A program made the translations under genes and the position numbers. A DNA stretch of 64,000 nucleotides, from positions 82,284 to 146,283 of the forward strand of contig JAJEPU010000003.1 in the NCBI GenBank assembly GCA_020686985.1, read 5' to 3'. This DNA is from Brotaphodocola catenula (GTDB taxonomy: Bacteria; Bacillota; Clostridia; Lachnospirales; Lachnospiraceae). The notes beneath the pieces were generated by a model, which was not told the DNA's origin, made no database searches, and saw only the letters and a list, made by a program, of their open reading frames with translations. Below, piece by piece: positions 25,330-35,266 of this stretch (position 1 is its first letter; every line of letters starts with the position of its first letter).

Positions 25330-26274
25330 ATGAAAAAGAGATTTCTGGCATTAGGCATGGCAGCATGCATGGCAGTTTCTTTAACTGCATGTGGCGGAAG
25401 CAGTGAAAAGGAGACTACCGTAGCTGAGACTGCTAAGGAAGAGACCACCACCGCAGAGGGCGAGTCCAAAGCAGAGGAGTCTTCCGCAGAGGAGAGCAAG
25501 GCAGATACCGCAGACATCGAGACGGTTACGGAGGGCACTCTGACCGTAGCAACCAGCCCGGACTTCGCACCGTATGAGTTCTACGCAATCGGTGAGGACG
25601 GAAAGCCTCAGCTGGCAGGTTTTGATATGTCTTTAGCTCAGTACATCGCAGATTACCTTGGTCTGAAACTTGAGGTCGTTACCGTTGACTTCGACGGCGT
25701 TTTAAGTGAGCTTCAGACGAAGTCCGTAGATCTGGGTATGGCAGGTCTGTCTCCGGACCCGAAGCGTGAGGGTATCATGGACTTCTCCGACATCTACTAC
25801 ACCGGCGGACAGTCTCTCGTGACGGTAAAGGACAATGCAGACAAGTTCAACAGCTTTGAGGCAATCAACAAGTCTGATGTTTCCGTAGGTGCACAGACCG
25901 GTTCCATTCAGCTGGATCTGGCAAATACGAACAGCCCGGATGCAGATATTGTTTCCCTTCCGAAGGTAACCGATATCATCTCTGAGCTTCTGGCAGGCAA
26001 GCTGGATGCCGCTTACATTGAGACCGATGTAGCAAAGAGCTATCAGCAGAACTATCCGGAGCTTGAGATCGTTATGGATGTTCCTTACGAGAGCAAGGGA
26101 TCTGCAATCGGTGTCAGCAAGGGAAATGAGTCTCTTATGGCAGGTGTCAATGAGGCAATTGCACAGGCAATCGAGGATGGTTCTATGGAGAAGTTTATCG
26201 CTGATGCAAACGAGCAGGCTTCTGGAAACACCTACGAGGGTCTTCTGGATTCTGAGGGAAACGTTCAGCAGTAA
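25330..26274 (+). CDS. Polar amino-acid ABC transporter substrate-binding lipoprotein
   Basis: This 314-residue lipoprotein has the lipobox SLTACGG after a short signal peptide. An acidic linker rich in E, T and S reaches about residue 60, followed by a family-3 solute-binding domain: TLTVATSPDFAPYEFY, LAGFDMSLAQYIADYLGLKL, SVDLGMAGLSPDPKREGIMD and SDVSVGAQTGSIQLDL. These fit importers of arginine, lysine, histidine or glutamine. ATG at 25330 follows TGAGGAGGAAAAAC. The palindromes upstream favour a basic amino acid. A strong terminator separates it from the permease gene, which would give excess binding protein. Confidence 0.88.
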   Translation: MKKRFLALGMAACMAVSLTACGGSSEKETTVAETAKEETTTAEGESKAEESSAEESKADTADIETVTEGTLTVATSPDFAPYEFYAIGEDGKPQLAGFDMSLAQYIADYLGLKLEVVTVDFDGVLSELQTKSVDLGMAGLSPDPKREGIMDFSDIYYTGGQSLVTVKDNADKFNSFEAINKSDVSVGAQTGSIQLDLANTNSPDADIVSLPKVTDIISELLAGKLDAAYIETDVAKSYQQNYPELEIVMDVPYESKGSAIGVSKGNESLMAGVNEAIAQAIEDGSMEKFIADANEQASGNTYEGLLDSEGNVQQ

Positions 26275-26361
26275 GCAATCGAACGGAGAGCTTTTCGGCT
26301 TTTTAGGATTCTTCAGAAAATCCGGAAATCCGGACAAAATCCGGATGTAAAATCAGAAATT

Positions 26362-26403
26362 CGCCAACCTTCCTCTCTTTTTTGGGGGAGGTTGGCGGTT
26401 TTT
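26362..26403 (+). terminator. Internal terminator between binding protein and permease
   Basis: CGCCAACCT pairs perfectly with AGGTTGGCG, extended by U-G and C-G pairs, around a T-rich loop, and GTTTTTG follows. It should stop most transcripts after the binding-protein gene and let a fraction into the permease and ATPase genes. The rest of the 305-base spacer shows no gene and no convincing second promoter. Confidence 0.8.
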
Positions 26404-26579
26404 GTACAAAGCGATGTTATTCAAGTTATTGAAAAGGGATCGGAGAGATCCTTTGAAATCCCGCCGGGATAGAGCGTGCTTGAAAAATCCATTCAGGCGA
26501 AAATATCCCTAATGCATTTTTCAAACATACTCTGACCAGAAAACACTCAGAGTAAGACAAAATCAGAAAGGAGTACCTT

Positions 26580-27359
26580 ATGTTTATTCAGGCAGAAAAT
26601 TTTGCAAAAATTGCGCCTTACACACAGCTGTTTATTCAGGGAATTCTGGTAACAGTTCTGTTATCGGTCTTCACCGTATTGATTGGTTTCTGTATCGCCC
26701 TCGTTTTGGCGCTGATGAGAATGTCAAACGTGTGTCCGTTCCGCTCCCTCGGATTGGATAAGGATGGTCATATGAGAGAAGGAGGATTTCTCCTGCTTTT
26801 AAGCCGGTTTAATCCGCTGTCCTTCCTTGCAACGGCATATGTCGAGATTCTTCGTTCGACTCCGGTTCTTGTACAGATCTTTATTATTTACTATGGAGTC
26901 TTCGGCATGGTGAAACTTCCGGGCTTTGAGATGTTCGGTTTCATCAAGTTCAGCCGTTTCTTCCCGGGTGTTGTAGCTCTCGGAATGAACTCCGGTGCTT
27001 ACCTGTGTGAGATCATCCGTGCAGGTATCCAGTCGATTGATGGCGGACAGACGGAGGCGGCACGCTCTCTGGGTCTGTCTCAGGTTCAGAACCTGCGCTA
27101 CATCATCCTGCCACAGGCATTGAAGAACATTCTGCCGGCGATTGCAAATGAGTTTGTCGTAATCATCAAGGAGTCTGCGATTACCTACACCATCGGTGTT
27201 CAGGATATCATGTCTGCGGTAAACGCAGTCAAGGGTGCGACGTTCGTCATCGTAGAGCCTCTGCTCGTGGCAACGGCGATCTACTTCTGCCTGTGCTTCC
27301 CGACTTCCAAGCTGATTGCATATTTTGAAAGGAGAATGAGCCGTGGCGACAAGAGATAG
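26580..27359 (+). CDS. Polar amino-acid ABC transporter permease
   Basis: This is a 259-residue membrane permease of the HisM/GlnP type. It has about five helices and the ATPase-contact segment [20 protein letters not shown] followed by [19 protein letters not shown]. The loop after helix 2 ([17 protein letters not shown]) is longer than in most relatives. AAAGGAGTACCTT precedes the ATG. The reading frame overlaps the ATPase gene by 17 bases, indicating coupled translation. Confidence 0.9.
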   Translation: MFIQAENFAKIAPYTQLFIQGILVTVLLSVFTVLIGFCIALVLALMRMSNVCPFRSLGLDKDGHMREGGFLLLLSRFNPLSFLATAYVEILRSTPVLVQIFIIYYGVFGMVKLPGFEMFGFIKFSRFFPGVVALGMNSGAYLCEIIRAGIQSIDGGQTEAARSLGLSQVQNLRYIILPQALKNILPAIANEFVVIIKESAITYTIGVQDIMSAVNAVKGATFVIVEPLLVATAIYFCLCFPTSKLIAYFERRMSRGDKR

Positions 27360-28119
27360 TTTGATTCAGGTAAAAAATCTGAAAAAGCATTATAATCATG
27401 GAGTGATCAAGGCGCTTGACGATGTGAGCGTGGACATCAACAAGGGCGATGTGATGGTTGTGATCGGACCGTCTGGATCAGGAAAGTCTACGTTTCTGCG
27501 CAGTCTGAACCTGCTCGAGGAGCCGACCGGAGGCGAGATCATCTTTGACGGAATCGATATCACGAAGAAGAAATACGAGGATGAGAACGGAAAGACGGTC
27601 AAACTCGATATCGACCATCTTCGCCAGAAAATGGGAATGGTGTTCCAGCACTTTAACCTTTTTCCGCATATGACAATCCTCGAAAATATGGTGCTTGCAC
27701 CGATGAAGGTGCGCGGAATGAGCAAAGAGGAGGCGGAGAAGAAGGCGCTGGCGCTTCTCGACCGCGTCGGACTCAAAGATCGTGCAGGTGCTTACCCGAT
27801 CCAGCTTTCCGGTGGACAGAAACAGCGAGTTGCGATCGTGCGTGCGCTGGCGATGGAGCCGGAGGTGATGCTGTTTGATGAGCCGACTTCTGCCCTTGAT
27901 CCGGAGATGGTCGGAGAGGTTCTCGATGTTATGAAAGAGCTTGCAAATGAAGGGATGACGATGGTTGTCGTAACTCATGAGATGGGATTTGCCCGTGAGG
28001 TCGGAAACCGTGTGCTCTTTATGGCGGACGGAAAACTTCTCGAGCAGGGTACTCCGGAGGAGATTTTTGAGCATCCGAAGCATGTGAGACTTCAGGATTT
28101 CTTTGCGAAAGTTCTGTAA
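27343..28119 (+). CDS. Polar amino-acid ABC transporter ATP-binding protein
   Basis: This is a 258-residue ATPase of the GlnQ/ArtP type. Walker A is GPSGSGKST (about residues 45-53), the signature is [17 protein letters not shown] and Walker B is [13 protein letters not shown], with the switch histidine in [14 protein letters not shown] start lies inside the end of the permease gene behind AAAGGAGAATGAGCC. An insertion of charged residues ([20 protein letters not shown]) before the Q-loop is seen in many clostridial members. Confidence 0.92.
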   Translation: MATRDSLIQVKNLKKHYNHGVIKALDDVSVDINKGDVMVVIGPSGSGKSTFLRSLNLLEEPTGGEIIFDGIDITKKKYEDENGKTVKLDIDHLRQKMGMVFQHFNLFPHMTILENMVLAPMKVRGMSKEEAEKKALALLDRVGLKDRAGAYPIQLSGGQKQRVAIVRALAMEPEVMLFDEPTSALDPEMVGEVLDVMKELANEGMTMVVVTHEMGFAREVGNRVLFMADGKLLEQGTPEEIFEHPKHVRLQDFFAKVL

Positions 28120-28223
28120 GATTTGAAGAATTGAAGTCAGGGTGCGCATTTGTGTCTGCGGGGAGAGTGCAAGGTCAAGGTGCAAAGGGAATATTATGAC
28201 AGAGAAAGGAAGCGTTTTAAGAG

Positions 28224-29672
28224 ATGACAGAAGAAAAGAAGACGGCGCTTGCCGTGATTGAGGAGAAACGGGAGGAGATCATCGGGGTCGCAGACCAGAT
28301 CTGGGAGTATGCAGAGTTGTCCTTGAAGGAGTTCCGGTCTGCCAATCTCTACTGTGAGACTCTTGAAAAAGAGGGATTTCATGTGGAGAAAGGCATCAGC
28401 GGAATTGAGACAGCATTTTCGGCAAGCTACGGAAGCGGACGTCCTCTGATCGGAATTCTTGCAGAGTATGATGCCCTTTCCGGACTTTCTCAGGTTGCTG
28501 GAAGCACGGAGCGGAAAGAGCGCGTTGCAGGTGGAACCGGTCATGGCTGTGGACACAATCTTCTCGGAGCCGGTGCTTTTGCGGCGACGCTTGCGGTAAA
28601 AGCATATCTCGAAAAGACAAAGACTTCGGGAACCGTCGTTCTCTACGGCTGTCCGGGCGAGGAAGGCGGAGCTGCGAAGGCATTTATGGCGAGAGATGGA
28701 GTCTGGAAAGACCTTGATGCAGCGCTGACCTGGCATCCGGAGGATGTCAATGAGGTCGCAACCGGCTCGTCGAACTCCTGCATTCAGGTACAGTACAAGT
28801 TTACCGGAATCGCTTCCCATGCGGCAGGAGCGCCGGAGCGCGGACGCAGTGCGCTCGATGCAGTGGAGCTGATGAATATCGGCGTGCAGTTCCTTCGCGA
28901 GCATATGAGCGATAAGGCGCGCATACATTATGCGATTACGGATGCCGGCGGATGCAGTCCGAACGTTGTACAGCCGAGAGCAAGTGTGCTCTACATGGTT
29001 CGCTCGAATCATGTCTCTGAGGCGATAGAGCTTCAGAAGCGTGTTGACCGGATTGCCGAGGGCGCAGCTCTGATGACGGACACGACGATTGAGCGCAAGT
29101 TCATTGACGGTCTGTCCGATACCGTCAGCAATTTCGCTCTTGAGCGTGTGTTGTACAAAAACTTCTCGGAGATCGGAGTTCCGACCTACACCGAGGAGGA
29201 GAATGCGTTTGCGGACGAGCTAGCAAAGACCTATGTCGGAAATGATTACGTTCCGGGGGTTGCAGCAGAAAATGACCCTGCGCTGAGAGAAGAAGTGATT
29301 GAGAAACGGGCTCAGGTTGGTCATGCAATGAATGCGTTTCTTGCTCCGCTCTATCAAGGTGAAGCATTTAAGGCGGGGTCGACGGATGTCGGGGATGTGA
29401 GCTGGCTGACGCCGACGGCACAGATCCATGTTGCATCATGGCCGAACGGTTGTCCGGGTCACAGCTGGCAGAATGTCTCCTGTGATTGCACCGAGATCGG
29501 TCACAAGGCAGTGCTTTGTGCAGGAAAAGTGCTTGCAGGCACAGCGATTGATCTGTTTACCGATCCGGAGCTTTTGAGCGAGGCGCGCAGGGAGTTTGAG
29601 AAGCGGACGGCAGAGGGCTTTGTCAGCCCGATTCCGAAAGATGCGGTTCCGGTTGTTCCGGATCTTGGCTGA
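28224..29672 (+). CDS. AbgB-like M20 family amidohydrolase
   Basis: This 482-residue cytoplasmic metallohydrolase resembles the B subunit of p-aminobenzoyl-glutamate hydrolase. Metal and catalytic landmarks are GTGHGCGHNLLGAGA, YGCPGEEGGAAKAFMA and ALTWHPEDVNE; the central dimerisation domain covers about residues 190-310 (YKFTGIASHAAGAPERGRSA). Such enzymes cleave amide bonds of N-acyl or N-aminobenzoyl amino acids. An AbgA partner is not in the window. Placed directly after an amino-acid importer, it may release an amino acid from an imported conjugate; this is inference. AAGGAAGCG lies before the ATG. Confidence 0.85.
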   Translation: MTEEKKTALAVIEEKREEIIGVADQIWEYAELSLKEFRSANLYCETLEKEGFHVEKGISGIETAFSASYGSGRPLIGILAEYDALSGLSQVAGSTERKERVAGGTGHGCGHNLLGAGAFAATLAVKAYLEKTKTSGTVVLYGCPGEEGGAAKAFMARDGVWKDLDAALTWHPEDVNEVATGSSNSCIQVQYKFTGIASHAAGAPERGRSALDAVELMNIGVQFLREHMSDKARIHYAITDAGGCSPNVVQPRASVLYMVRSNHVSEAIELQKRVDRIAEGAALMTDTTIERKFIDGLSDTVSNFALERVLYKNFSEIGVPTYTEEENAFADELAKTYVGNDYVPGVAAENDPALREEVIEKRAQVGHAMNAFLAPLYQGEAFKAGSTDVGDVSWLTPTAQIHVASWPNGCPGHSWQNVSCDCTEIGHKAVLCAGKVLAGTAIDLFTDPELLSEARREFEKRTAEGFVSPIPKDAVPVVPDLG

Positions 29673-29736
29673 GACTGAGATCATTTACTGAAGGGTGACA
29701 GGTTTTTAAAAGAAAGTTTATAAATTTTTAAGCGGG

Positions 29737-29766
29737 GCGAGGGTTTAAAATCCCTCGCTCTTGTTG
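29737..29766 (+). terminator. Hairpin after the M20 gene, possible terminator
   Basis: GCGAGGG and CCCTCGC enclose TTTAAAAT, but the following TCTTGTTGT is only moderately T-rich. A TTTAAA/TATACT pair with a 17-base spacer (29744-29772) overlaps it and may be the ftsH promoter. Confidence 0.4.
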
Positions 29767-29789
29767 TATACTAAACAGGAAAACATTTC

Positions 29790-29857
29790 TGACACTTTTG
29801 CCTGAAATGTGTCAAAAAGATTATGTCAAAAAAATTTGGTGACAGAATTCAGTGACA
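29790..29857 (+). promoter_or_regulatory. Cluster of TGTCA/TGACA half-sites before ftsH
   Basis: Five pentamers occur at 29790 (TGACA), 29810 and 29824 (TGTCA), and 29840 and 29853 (TGACA), spaced 13-20 bases. This is enough symmetry to suggest repeated binding of a dimeric regulator in the ftsH leader. It is not the canonical CtsR heptamer repeat, whose spacing is three bases. Confidence 0.35.
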
Positions 29858-29913
29858 AAATTTGCTGGCATGGAAGACAAAGGATAAGGAAACAAACAGA
29901 AGGAGAAAAATCT

Positions 29914-32043
29914 ATGGGTGTAAAGAATGATGGTCCAGGGCAGACTCCGTCAAAGAAACTGCTTTATTATTATGGAATCGTTCTTCTGATTACACTTTTG
30001 CTCAATGCCCTCGTAGTTCCAATGATGGTGGAGCGGAAAGTGACGGAAGTTCCATTTAATCAATTTTTACAGATGGTCAATGATGGGGAGGTCGCAAAAG
30101 TTGCGCGGGGAGACGGTCAGATCACGTTTCAGGCGAAGCCCTCGGATGGAGAGAAAGAGGGAGCGATCTACAAGACAGGTGACTGGCAGTATGATGATTT
30201 GACGCAACAGCTCCTCGACAGTGGAGTCGATTTTGCGGAGGATATTCCGACAAAGGCATCTCCACTTCAGAGTTTTATTTTTAACTGGGTACTTCCGATC
30301 ATCATGTTCGTTGTGCTCGGACAACTGCTGAGTCGCATGATGACGAAGCGGATGGGCGATGGCATGGGCGGTGTGATGACATTTGGAAAGTCGAACGCAA
30401 AGATCTATGCGGAGGCAGACATTCACACGAATTTTGCGGATGTTGCTGGTCAGGAAGAGGCGAAGGATGCACTGAGGGAGATTGTGGATTTCCTGCACAA
30501 TCCGAAGAAATACACCGATATCGGCGCAACCTTGCCGAAGGGTGTTCTGCTTGTCGGCCCTCCTGGAACCGGTAAGACCCTTCTTGCGCGTGCTGTCGCG
30601 GGAGAGGCGCATGTCCCGTTCTTCTCGATTTCCGGATCGGAGTTTGTCGAGATGTTCGTCGGCATGGGTGCGGCGAAGGTTCGCGATTTGTTTAAGCAGG
30701 CGAATGAGAAAGCGCCGTGTATCGTCTTCATCGATGAGATCGATACGATCGGAAAGAAGCGTGACGGCGGTGGATTTTCGGGAAATGACGAGAGAGAGCA
30801 GACGTTGAACCAGTTGCTCGCGGAGATGGATGGATTTGACGGACGCAAGGGTGTTGTGATTCTCGCGGCGACGAACCGTCCGGATTCCCTCGATAAGGCA
30901 CTTTTGAGACCGGGTCGTTTTGACCGAAGAGTTCCGGTGGAACTTCCTGATTTAAAGGGTCGTGTGGCGATTCTGAAAGTTCATGCGAAGAAAGTCAAGA
31001 TTTCCGATGACGTTGATTTTGAGGCGATCGGACGCGCAACGGTCGGAGCGAGCGGTGCAGATCTCGCAAATATTATCAATGAGGGTGCTCTGCGCGCTGT
31101 CCGTCAGGGACGCAGAATTGTGAGTCAGGCAGATCTTGAGGAGAGCGTGGAGGTTGTCATTGCCGGTTACCAGCGCAAGGATGCGAGCGTCTCCGAGAAA
31201 GAGAAGCGGATCGTCGCTTACCACGAGGTTGGTCATGCGCTTGTCGCAGCATGCCAGAGTGAGAGTGCCCCGGTTCACAAGATCACGATTGTTCCGAGAA
31301 CTTCCGGTGCCCTCGGTTACACGATGCAGGTGGAGGACGGAGAGCGTTTCCTTATGAGTAAGGAGGAGGCTCTGAACAAGATTGCGACTCTGACCGGTGG
31401 TCGTGCGGCGGAGGAATTCATGTTCCATTCGATCACGACGGGCGCTTCCAACGATATTGAACAGGCGACGAGAATGGCGCGTGCGATGGTTACCCGTTAC
31501 GGAATGAGCAGTCAGTTTGGAATGGTTGCGCTTGAAACACTGACGAACCAGTATCTCGGCGGGGACACAACACTTGCATGTTCCCCGGAGACTTCCCGCC
31601 TGATTGATGAGGAAGTCATTCGTATTGTGAAAGAGCAGTATGAGAAGGCAATGGGCATTCTCAAAGAGCATGCAGGGAAGTTGAATGAGATTGCGGGCTA
31701 TCTGCTCGAGCGCGAGAGCATCACCGGTGAGGAGTTTATGGAGATGCTGAATGAGGGACAGAAGGGTGCAGAGACGGATGAGAAATCTGGCGAGATAGAA
31801 GAAAAGGCAGAAGAAAATGTAGAAGAAGAGGTTGTGGATGCGGACGCCGACAGCGATGTGGAGGCTGAGGGTTCTGAAAAGACTCATCCGGTGAGCCTCA
31901 CAAAAACAGAAAAGTCAGAAACACCAACTGTTATGGAGACTGCAAATGCAGATGTAGATTCTAAAGATGCAGAGAGTTCAGAAAACGAATTTGTAGAGCC
32001 GAAGACGGTCGCGGAGAGCGAGAAAACCGGCGACGAAGAATAA
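29914..32043 (+). CDS. ftsH: ATP-dependent zinc metalloprotease FtsH
   Basis: FtsH is the membrane-bound AAA+ protease that degrades misfolded membrane and regulatory proteins. It has 709 residues from the ATG behind AGAAGGAGAAAA; a longer in-frame opening is not needed. Transmembrane helices lie at about 16-39 and 121-140 around an extracytoplasmic domain. Walker A GPPGTGKT is at 215-222, [10 protein letters not shown] is Walker B, NRPDSLD and RPGRFDRR cover the second region of homology, and zinc-binding HEVGH is at 437-441. The last roughly 90 residues are an extra, strongly acidic low-complexity tail rich in E, D, K, S and T. The start GVKNDG replaces the usual N-terminus. It is probably a single-gene transcript. 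Confidence 0.95.
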   Translation: MGVKNDGPGQTPSKKLLYYYGIVLLITLLLNALVVPMMVERKVTEVPFNQFLQMVNDGEVAKVARGDGQITFQAKPSDGEKEGAIYKTGDWQYDDLTQQLLDSGVDFAEDIPTKASPLQSFIFNWVLPIIMFVVLGQLLSRMMTKRMGDGMGGVMTFGKSNAKIYAEADIHTNFADVAGQEEAKDALREIVDFLHNPKKYTDIGATLPKGVLLVGPPGTGKTLLARAVAGEAHVPFFSISGSEFVEMFVGMGAAKVRDLFKQANEKAPCIVFIDEIDTIGKKRDGGGFSGNDEREQTLNQLLAEMDGFDGRKGVVILAATNRPDSLDKALLRPGRFDRRVPVELPDLKGRVAILKVHAKKVKISDDVDFEAIGRATVGASGADLANIINEGALRAVRQGRRIVSQADLEESVEVVIAGYQRKDASVSEKEKRIVAYHEVGHALVAACQSESAPVHKITIVPRTSGALGYTMQVEDGERFLMSKEEALNKIATLTGGRAAEEFMFHSITTGASNDIEQATRMARAMVTRYGMSSQFGMVALETLTNQYLGGDTTLACSPETSRLIDEEVIRIVKEQYEKAMGILKEHAGKLNEIAGYLLERESITGEEFMEMLNEGQKGAETDEKSGEIEEKAEENVEEEVVDADADSDVEAEGSEKTHPVSLTKTEKSETPTVMETANADVDSKDAESSENEFVEPKTVAESEKTGDEE

Positions 32044-32053
32044 AATTATTATG

Positions 32054-32099
32054 GTTCATGTATTCAGGTCTTTGTAAGCGTTGACTTGAATACATGAAC
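32054..32099. repeat. Extragenic hairpin repeat, copy C
   Basis: Arms at 32054-32070 and 32083-32099 pair over 17 positions with one G-U, around a loop TTTGTAAGCGTT related to copies A and D. It begins 11 bases after the ftsH stop. There is no T-run, so it may protect the message 3' end rather than terminate it. Confidence 0.6.
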
Positions 32100-32134
32100 A
32101 GGAACGTTGCAGAAGTTTTTGACAGAAGATCAAT

Positions 32135-32148
32135 CGAACAAATGTTTG
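32135..32148 (+). promoter_or_regulatory. LexA/SOS box of uvrA
   Basis: CGAACAAATGTTTG fits the Gram-positive LexA (DinR) operator CGAAC-N4-GTTYG. It overlaps the uvrA -35 hexamer, where bound LexA would block polymerase. Confidence 0.8.
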
Positions 32149-32174
32149 CAAAACACACAGGAATGTGATATAAT
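32145..32174 (+). promoter_or_regulatory. uvrA promoter
   Basis: TTTGCA (32145-32150), an 18-base spacer and a perfect TATAAT (32169-32174). Confidence 0.7.
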
Positions 32175-32217
32175 TAAGAACACTTAGCAAGGAATTTCGA
32201 GCTTAGTGTTCTTAATT
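32172..32217 (+). promoter_or_regulatory. Long inverted repeat at the uvrA transcription start
   Basis: Arms of 17 bases (32172-32188 and 32201-32217) match with one mismatch around a 12-base loop. The left arm starts inside the -10 hexamer, so the full hairpin cannot be in the uvrA transcript. A DNA-level operator, or a remnant of a small inserted element, is more likely. Confidence 0.55.
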
Positions 32218-32313
32218 GTATAGGCGCAAAAGAAAAAGCGACCGGGGCGCGATGAGCGTCCGATTTCACAGAAAGAACCGTGGTGACTTGCATAACAGAA
32301 AGGTCTTTGAGCG

Positions 32314-35145
32314 ATGGCAAAACAATATATCAAGATACGAGGTGCGAATGAGCACAATTTAAAAAATATTTCTCTCGACATTCCGAGAAATGAGCTTGTG
32401 GTTCTCACAGGACTGAGCGGATCGGGAAAGTCGTCTCTGGCATTTGATACGATCTATGCGGAGGGACAGCGACGTTATATGGAATCTCTGTCGTCTTACG
32501 CACGCCAGTTCCTTGGACAGATGGAGAAGCCGGATGTCGAGAGCATTGAGGGACTTTCCCCGGCGATCTCGATTGATCAGAAGTCGACGAACCGCAACCC
32601 GAGATCGACAGTCGGAACGGTCACGGAGATCTACGATTATATGCGTCTTCTGTATGCGCGAATCGGTATCCCGCATTGCCCGAAGTGTGGAAGGGAGATC
32701 CGGCGTCAGACAGTCGATCAGATGGTCGATCAGATCATGGCACTGCCGGAGCGGACGAAGCTCCAGCTTCTCGCCCCGGTTGTCCGTGGACGAAAGGGTG
32801 AGCACGTTAAACTGCTCGATCAGGCGCGCAAGAGCGGTTATGTGAGAGTGCGGATTGATGGCAGTCTCTATGATCTGTCCGAGGAGATTCACTTGGAGAA
32901 GAACATCAAGCATACGATTGAGATTGTCGTCGATCGTCTCGTTGTGAAAGATGGCATTGAGAAGCGTCTGGCAGACTCGATTGAGACGGTGATGGGACTT
33001 TCAGATGGATTAATGACAGTCGATGTGATCGGAGGAGAGCCGATTCAGTTCAGCACGAGCTTTGCGTGCCCGGACTGTGGAATCAGCATTGAGGAGGTAG
33101 AACCTCGCAGTTTCTCGTTCAATAATCCGTTCGGAGCATGCCCGGACTGCTTTGGTCTCGGATATAAGATGGAGTTTGATGAGGAGCTGATGATTCCGGA
33201 TAAGTCTCTGAGCATCTCCCAGGGGGCAATCACGGTCATGGGCTGGCAGTCCTGTTCGGAGAAGGGCAGCTTCACTCATGCGATTCTCGAGGCACTGGCA
33301 AGTGAGTATCATTTTGATCTCGAAACCCCGTTTGAGGACTATCCGAAGGAGGTCCACGATATTCTGATTCACGGAACGAATGGTCATGAGGTCAAGGTTC
33401 ATTACAAGGGACAGCGAGGAGAGGGTGTCTATCCAATTGCGTTTGAGGGACTGATCAGGAATGTGGAGAGGCGGTACCGCGAGACGTTTTCAGAGACTTC
33501 AAAGGCGGAGTATGAGACATTTATGAGAATCACTCCGTGTAAGCTCTGTAAGGGACAGCGTCTGAAGGCGAGCTCGCTTGCAGTGACCGTCGGTGGCATT
33601 AACATCTACGAGGCAACGGAGATGTCGATTGCGAAATATCGGGATTTCCTTGAGACATTGACTCTGACTCCGATGCAGGAATCGATCGGAGCACAGATTT
33701 TAAAGGAGATCAAGGCGCGTCTGGATTTCCTGTTGAATGTCGGACTGGAGTACCTTTCCCTGTCGCGTGCAACTGGAACTCTGTCAGGAGGAGAGGCGCA
33801 GAGAATCCGTCTTGCGACTCAGATCGGATCGGGTCTTGTCGGGGTGGCGTATATTCTCGATGAGCCGAGTATTGGACTTCACCAGAGAGATAATGACAAA
33901 CTGCTTGCGACGCTGATCCGCCTGCGTGATCTTGGCAACTCGGTTCTCGTTGTCGAGCATGACGAGGATACGATGAGACAGGCAGACTGCATTGTCGATA
34001 TCGGTCCGGGGGCCGGAGAGCATGGCGGAGAGGTTGTCGCGGTCGGCACGGCGGAGGAGATCATGAAGTGTGAGCGGTCGGTGACCGGTGCCTATCTGAG
34101 TGGTCGAATCCGGATTCCGGTTCCGTCAGAGCGCAGAAAGCCGACAGGATTTCTGACCGTACGCGGGGCGAGCGAGAATAACTTAAAGAATATCGATGTA
34201 AATTTTCCGCTTGGCGTGATGACTTGTGTGACCGGAGTTTCCGGATCAGGAAAGAGCTCTCTTGTCAATGAGATTCTTTACAAGGCGCTGGCGCGTAAGC
34301 TGAACCGCGCGCGGACGATTCCGGGCAAGTTTAGGAAGCTTGAAGGCATTGAACAGTTGGATAAGGTGATCGACATCGATCAGTCCCCGATCGGGAGAAC
34401 TCCGCGGTCGAATCCGGCGACATACACCGGTGTGTTTGATATGATCCGCGATCTGTTTGCCTCGACCCCGGATGCGAAGGCGAAGGGATACAATAAGGGA
34501 CGATTCAGTTTCAACGTCAAGGGTGGACGATGCGAGGCATGTAGCGGAGATGGAATCATCAAGATTGAGATGCATTTTCTTCCCGATGTCTATGTTCCGT
34601 GCGAGGTTTGCGGAGGGAAGCGTTACAATCGAGAGACACTTGATGTGAAGTACAAGGGAAAGAGCATTTACGATGTGCTGAACATGACGGTTGAGGAAGC
34701 GATGAAGTTCTTCGAGAATGTGCCGTCGATTTACCGCAAGATTGCGACGCTCAATGATGTTGGACTTTCCTACATCCGTTTGGGACAGCCGTCGACCCAG
34801 CTCTCAGGCGGAGAGGCACAGCGAATCAAGCTGGCGACAGAACTGAGCCGAAGAGGAACCGGAAAGACGATCTACATTCTGGATGAGCCGACAACAGGAC
34901 TTCACTTTGCAGATGTTCACAAGCTCGTCGAGATCCTGCGAAGACTCTCGGATGGTGGCAATACGGTTGTTGTCATTGAGCATAATCTCGATGTGATCAA
35001 GTGTGCCGATTATCTGATCGATATCGGTCCGGAGGGCGGAGATCGCGGAGGTACGGTGATCGCCCAGGGAACTCCGGAGGAGGTTGCAGAGAATCCAGAT
35101 TCTTATACCGGACAGTATGTGAAGAAATATCTGGCAAATGATTAA
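32314..35145 (+). CDS. uvrA: Excinuclease ABC subunit A
   Basis: UvrA is the damage-scanning ATPase of nucleotide excision repair. It has 943 residues and two ABC modules. Module 1 has Walker [10 protein letters not shown] near residue 31 and signature [12 protein letters not shown]; module 2 has GVSGSGKSS near residue 640 and [12 protein letters not shown]. Zinc-binding pairs are visible, for example CPDCG with CPDCFGLG, and CEACSGDG with CEVCGGKR. Two full Walker B motifs ([11 protein letters not shown] and [11 protein letters not shown]) are present. It is preceded by an SOS-box promoter, so DNA damage should induce it. The uvrB and uvrC genes are not adjacent. A terminator follows. Confidence 0.97.
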   Translation: MAKQYIKIRGANEHNLKNISLDIPRNELVVLTGLSGSGKSSLAFDTIYAEGQRRYMESLSSYARQFLGQMEKPDVESIEGLSPAISIDQKSTNRNPRSTVGTVTEIYDYMRLLYARIGIPHCPKCGREIRRQTVDQMVDQIMALPERTKLQLLAPVVRGRKGEHVKLLDQARKSGYVRVRIDGSLYDLSEEIHLEKNIKHTIEIVVDRLVVKDGIEKRLADSIETVMGLSDGLMTVDVIGGEPIQFSTSFACPDCGISIEEVEPRSFSFNNPFGACPDCFGLGYKMEFDEELMIPDKSLSISQGAITVMGWQSCSEKGSFTHAILEALASEYHFDLETPFEDYPKEVHDILIHGTNGHEVKVHYKGQRGEGVYPIAFEGLIRNVERRYRETFSETSKAEYETFMRITPCKLCKGQRLKASSLAVTVGGINIYEATEMSIAKYRDFLETLTLTPMQESIGAQILKEIKARLDFLLNVGLEYLSLSRATGTLSGGEAQRIRLATQIGSGLVGVAYILDEPSIGLHQRDNDKLLATLIRLRDLGNSVLVVEHDEDTMRQADCIVDIGPGAGEHGGEVVAVGTAEEIMKCERSVTGAYLSGRIRIPVPSERRKPTGFLTVRGASENNLKNIDVNFPLGVMTCVTGVSGSGKSSLVNEILYKALARKLNRARTIPGKFRKLEGIEQLDKVIDIDQSPIGRTPRSNPATYTGVFDMIRDLFASTPDAKAKGYNKGRFSFNVKGGRCEACSGDGIIKIEMHFLPDVYVPCEVCGGKRYNRETLDVKYKGKSIYDVLNMTVEEAMKFFENVPSIYRKIATLNDVGLSYIRLGQPSTQLSGGEAQRIKLATELSRRGTGKTIYILDEPTTGLHFADVHKLVEILRRLSDGGNTVVVIEHNLDVIKCADYLIDIGPEGGDRGGTVIAQGTPEEVAENPDSYTGQYVKKYLAND

Positions 35146-35164
35146 GAAGGATCAAATAAAAAAT

Positions 35165-35203
35165 AAAAATCCCATTGCCGAAGACAATTTTCAATGGATT
35201 TTT
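35165..35203 (+). terminator. uvrA terminator
   Basis: AAAAATCCCATTG pairs with CAATGGATTTTT, with one bulged C, and the 3' arm ends in a T-run. Confidence 0.75.
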
Positions 35204-35266
35204 GCTCGTGACGGTGAAGGCACTGAACTGTTACAAATATTTAGATAGATACAGGAGGAGGCTAAG

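Noticed and set aside
29805..29835. TGTCAAA direct repeats before ftsH considered as a CtsR operator
   Set aside because: The two heptamers are separated by seven bases rather than the three required, and the first base is not A/G as in the CtsR consensus.
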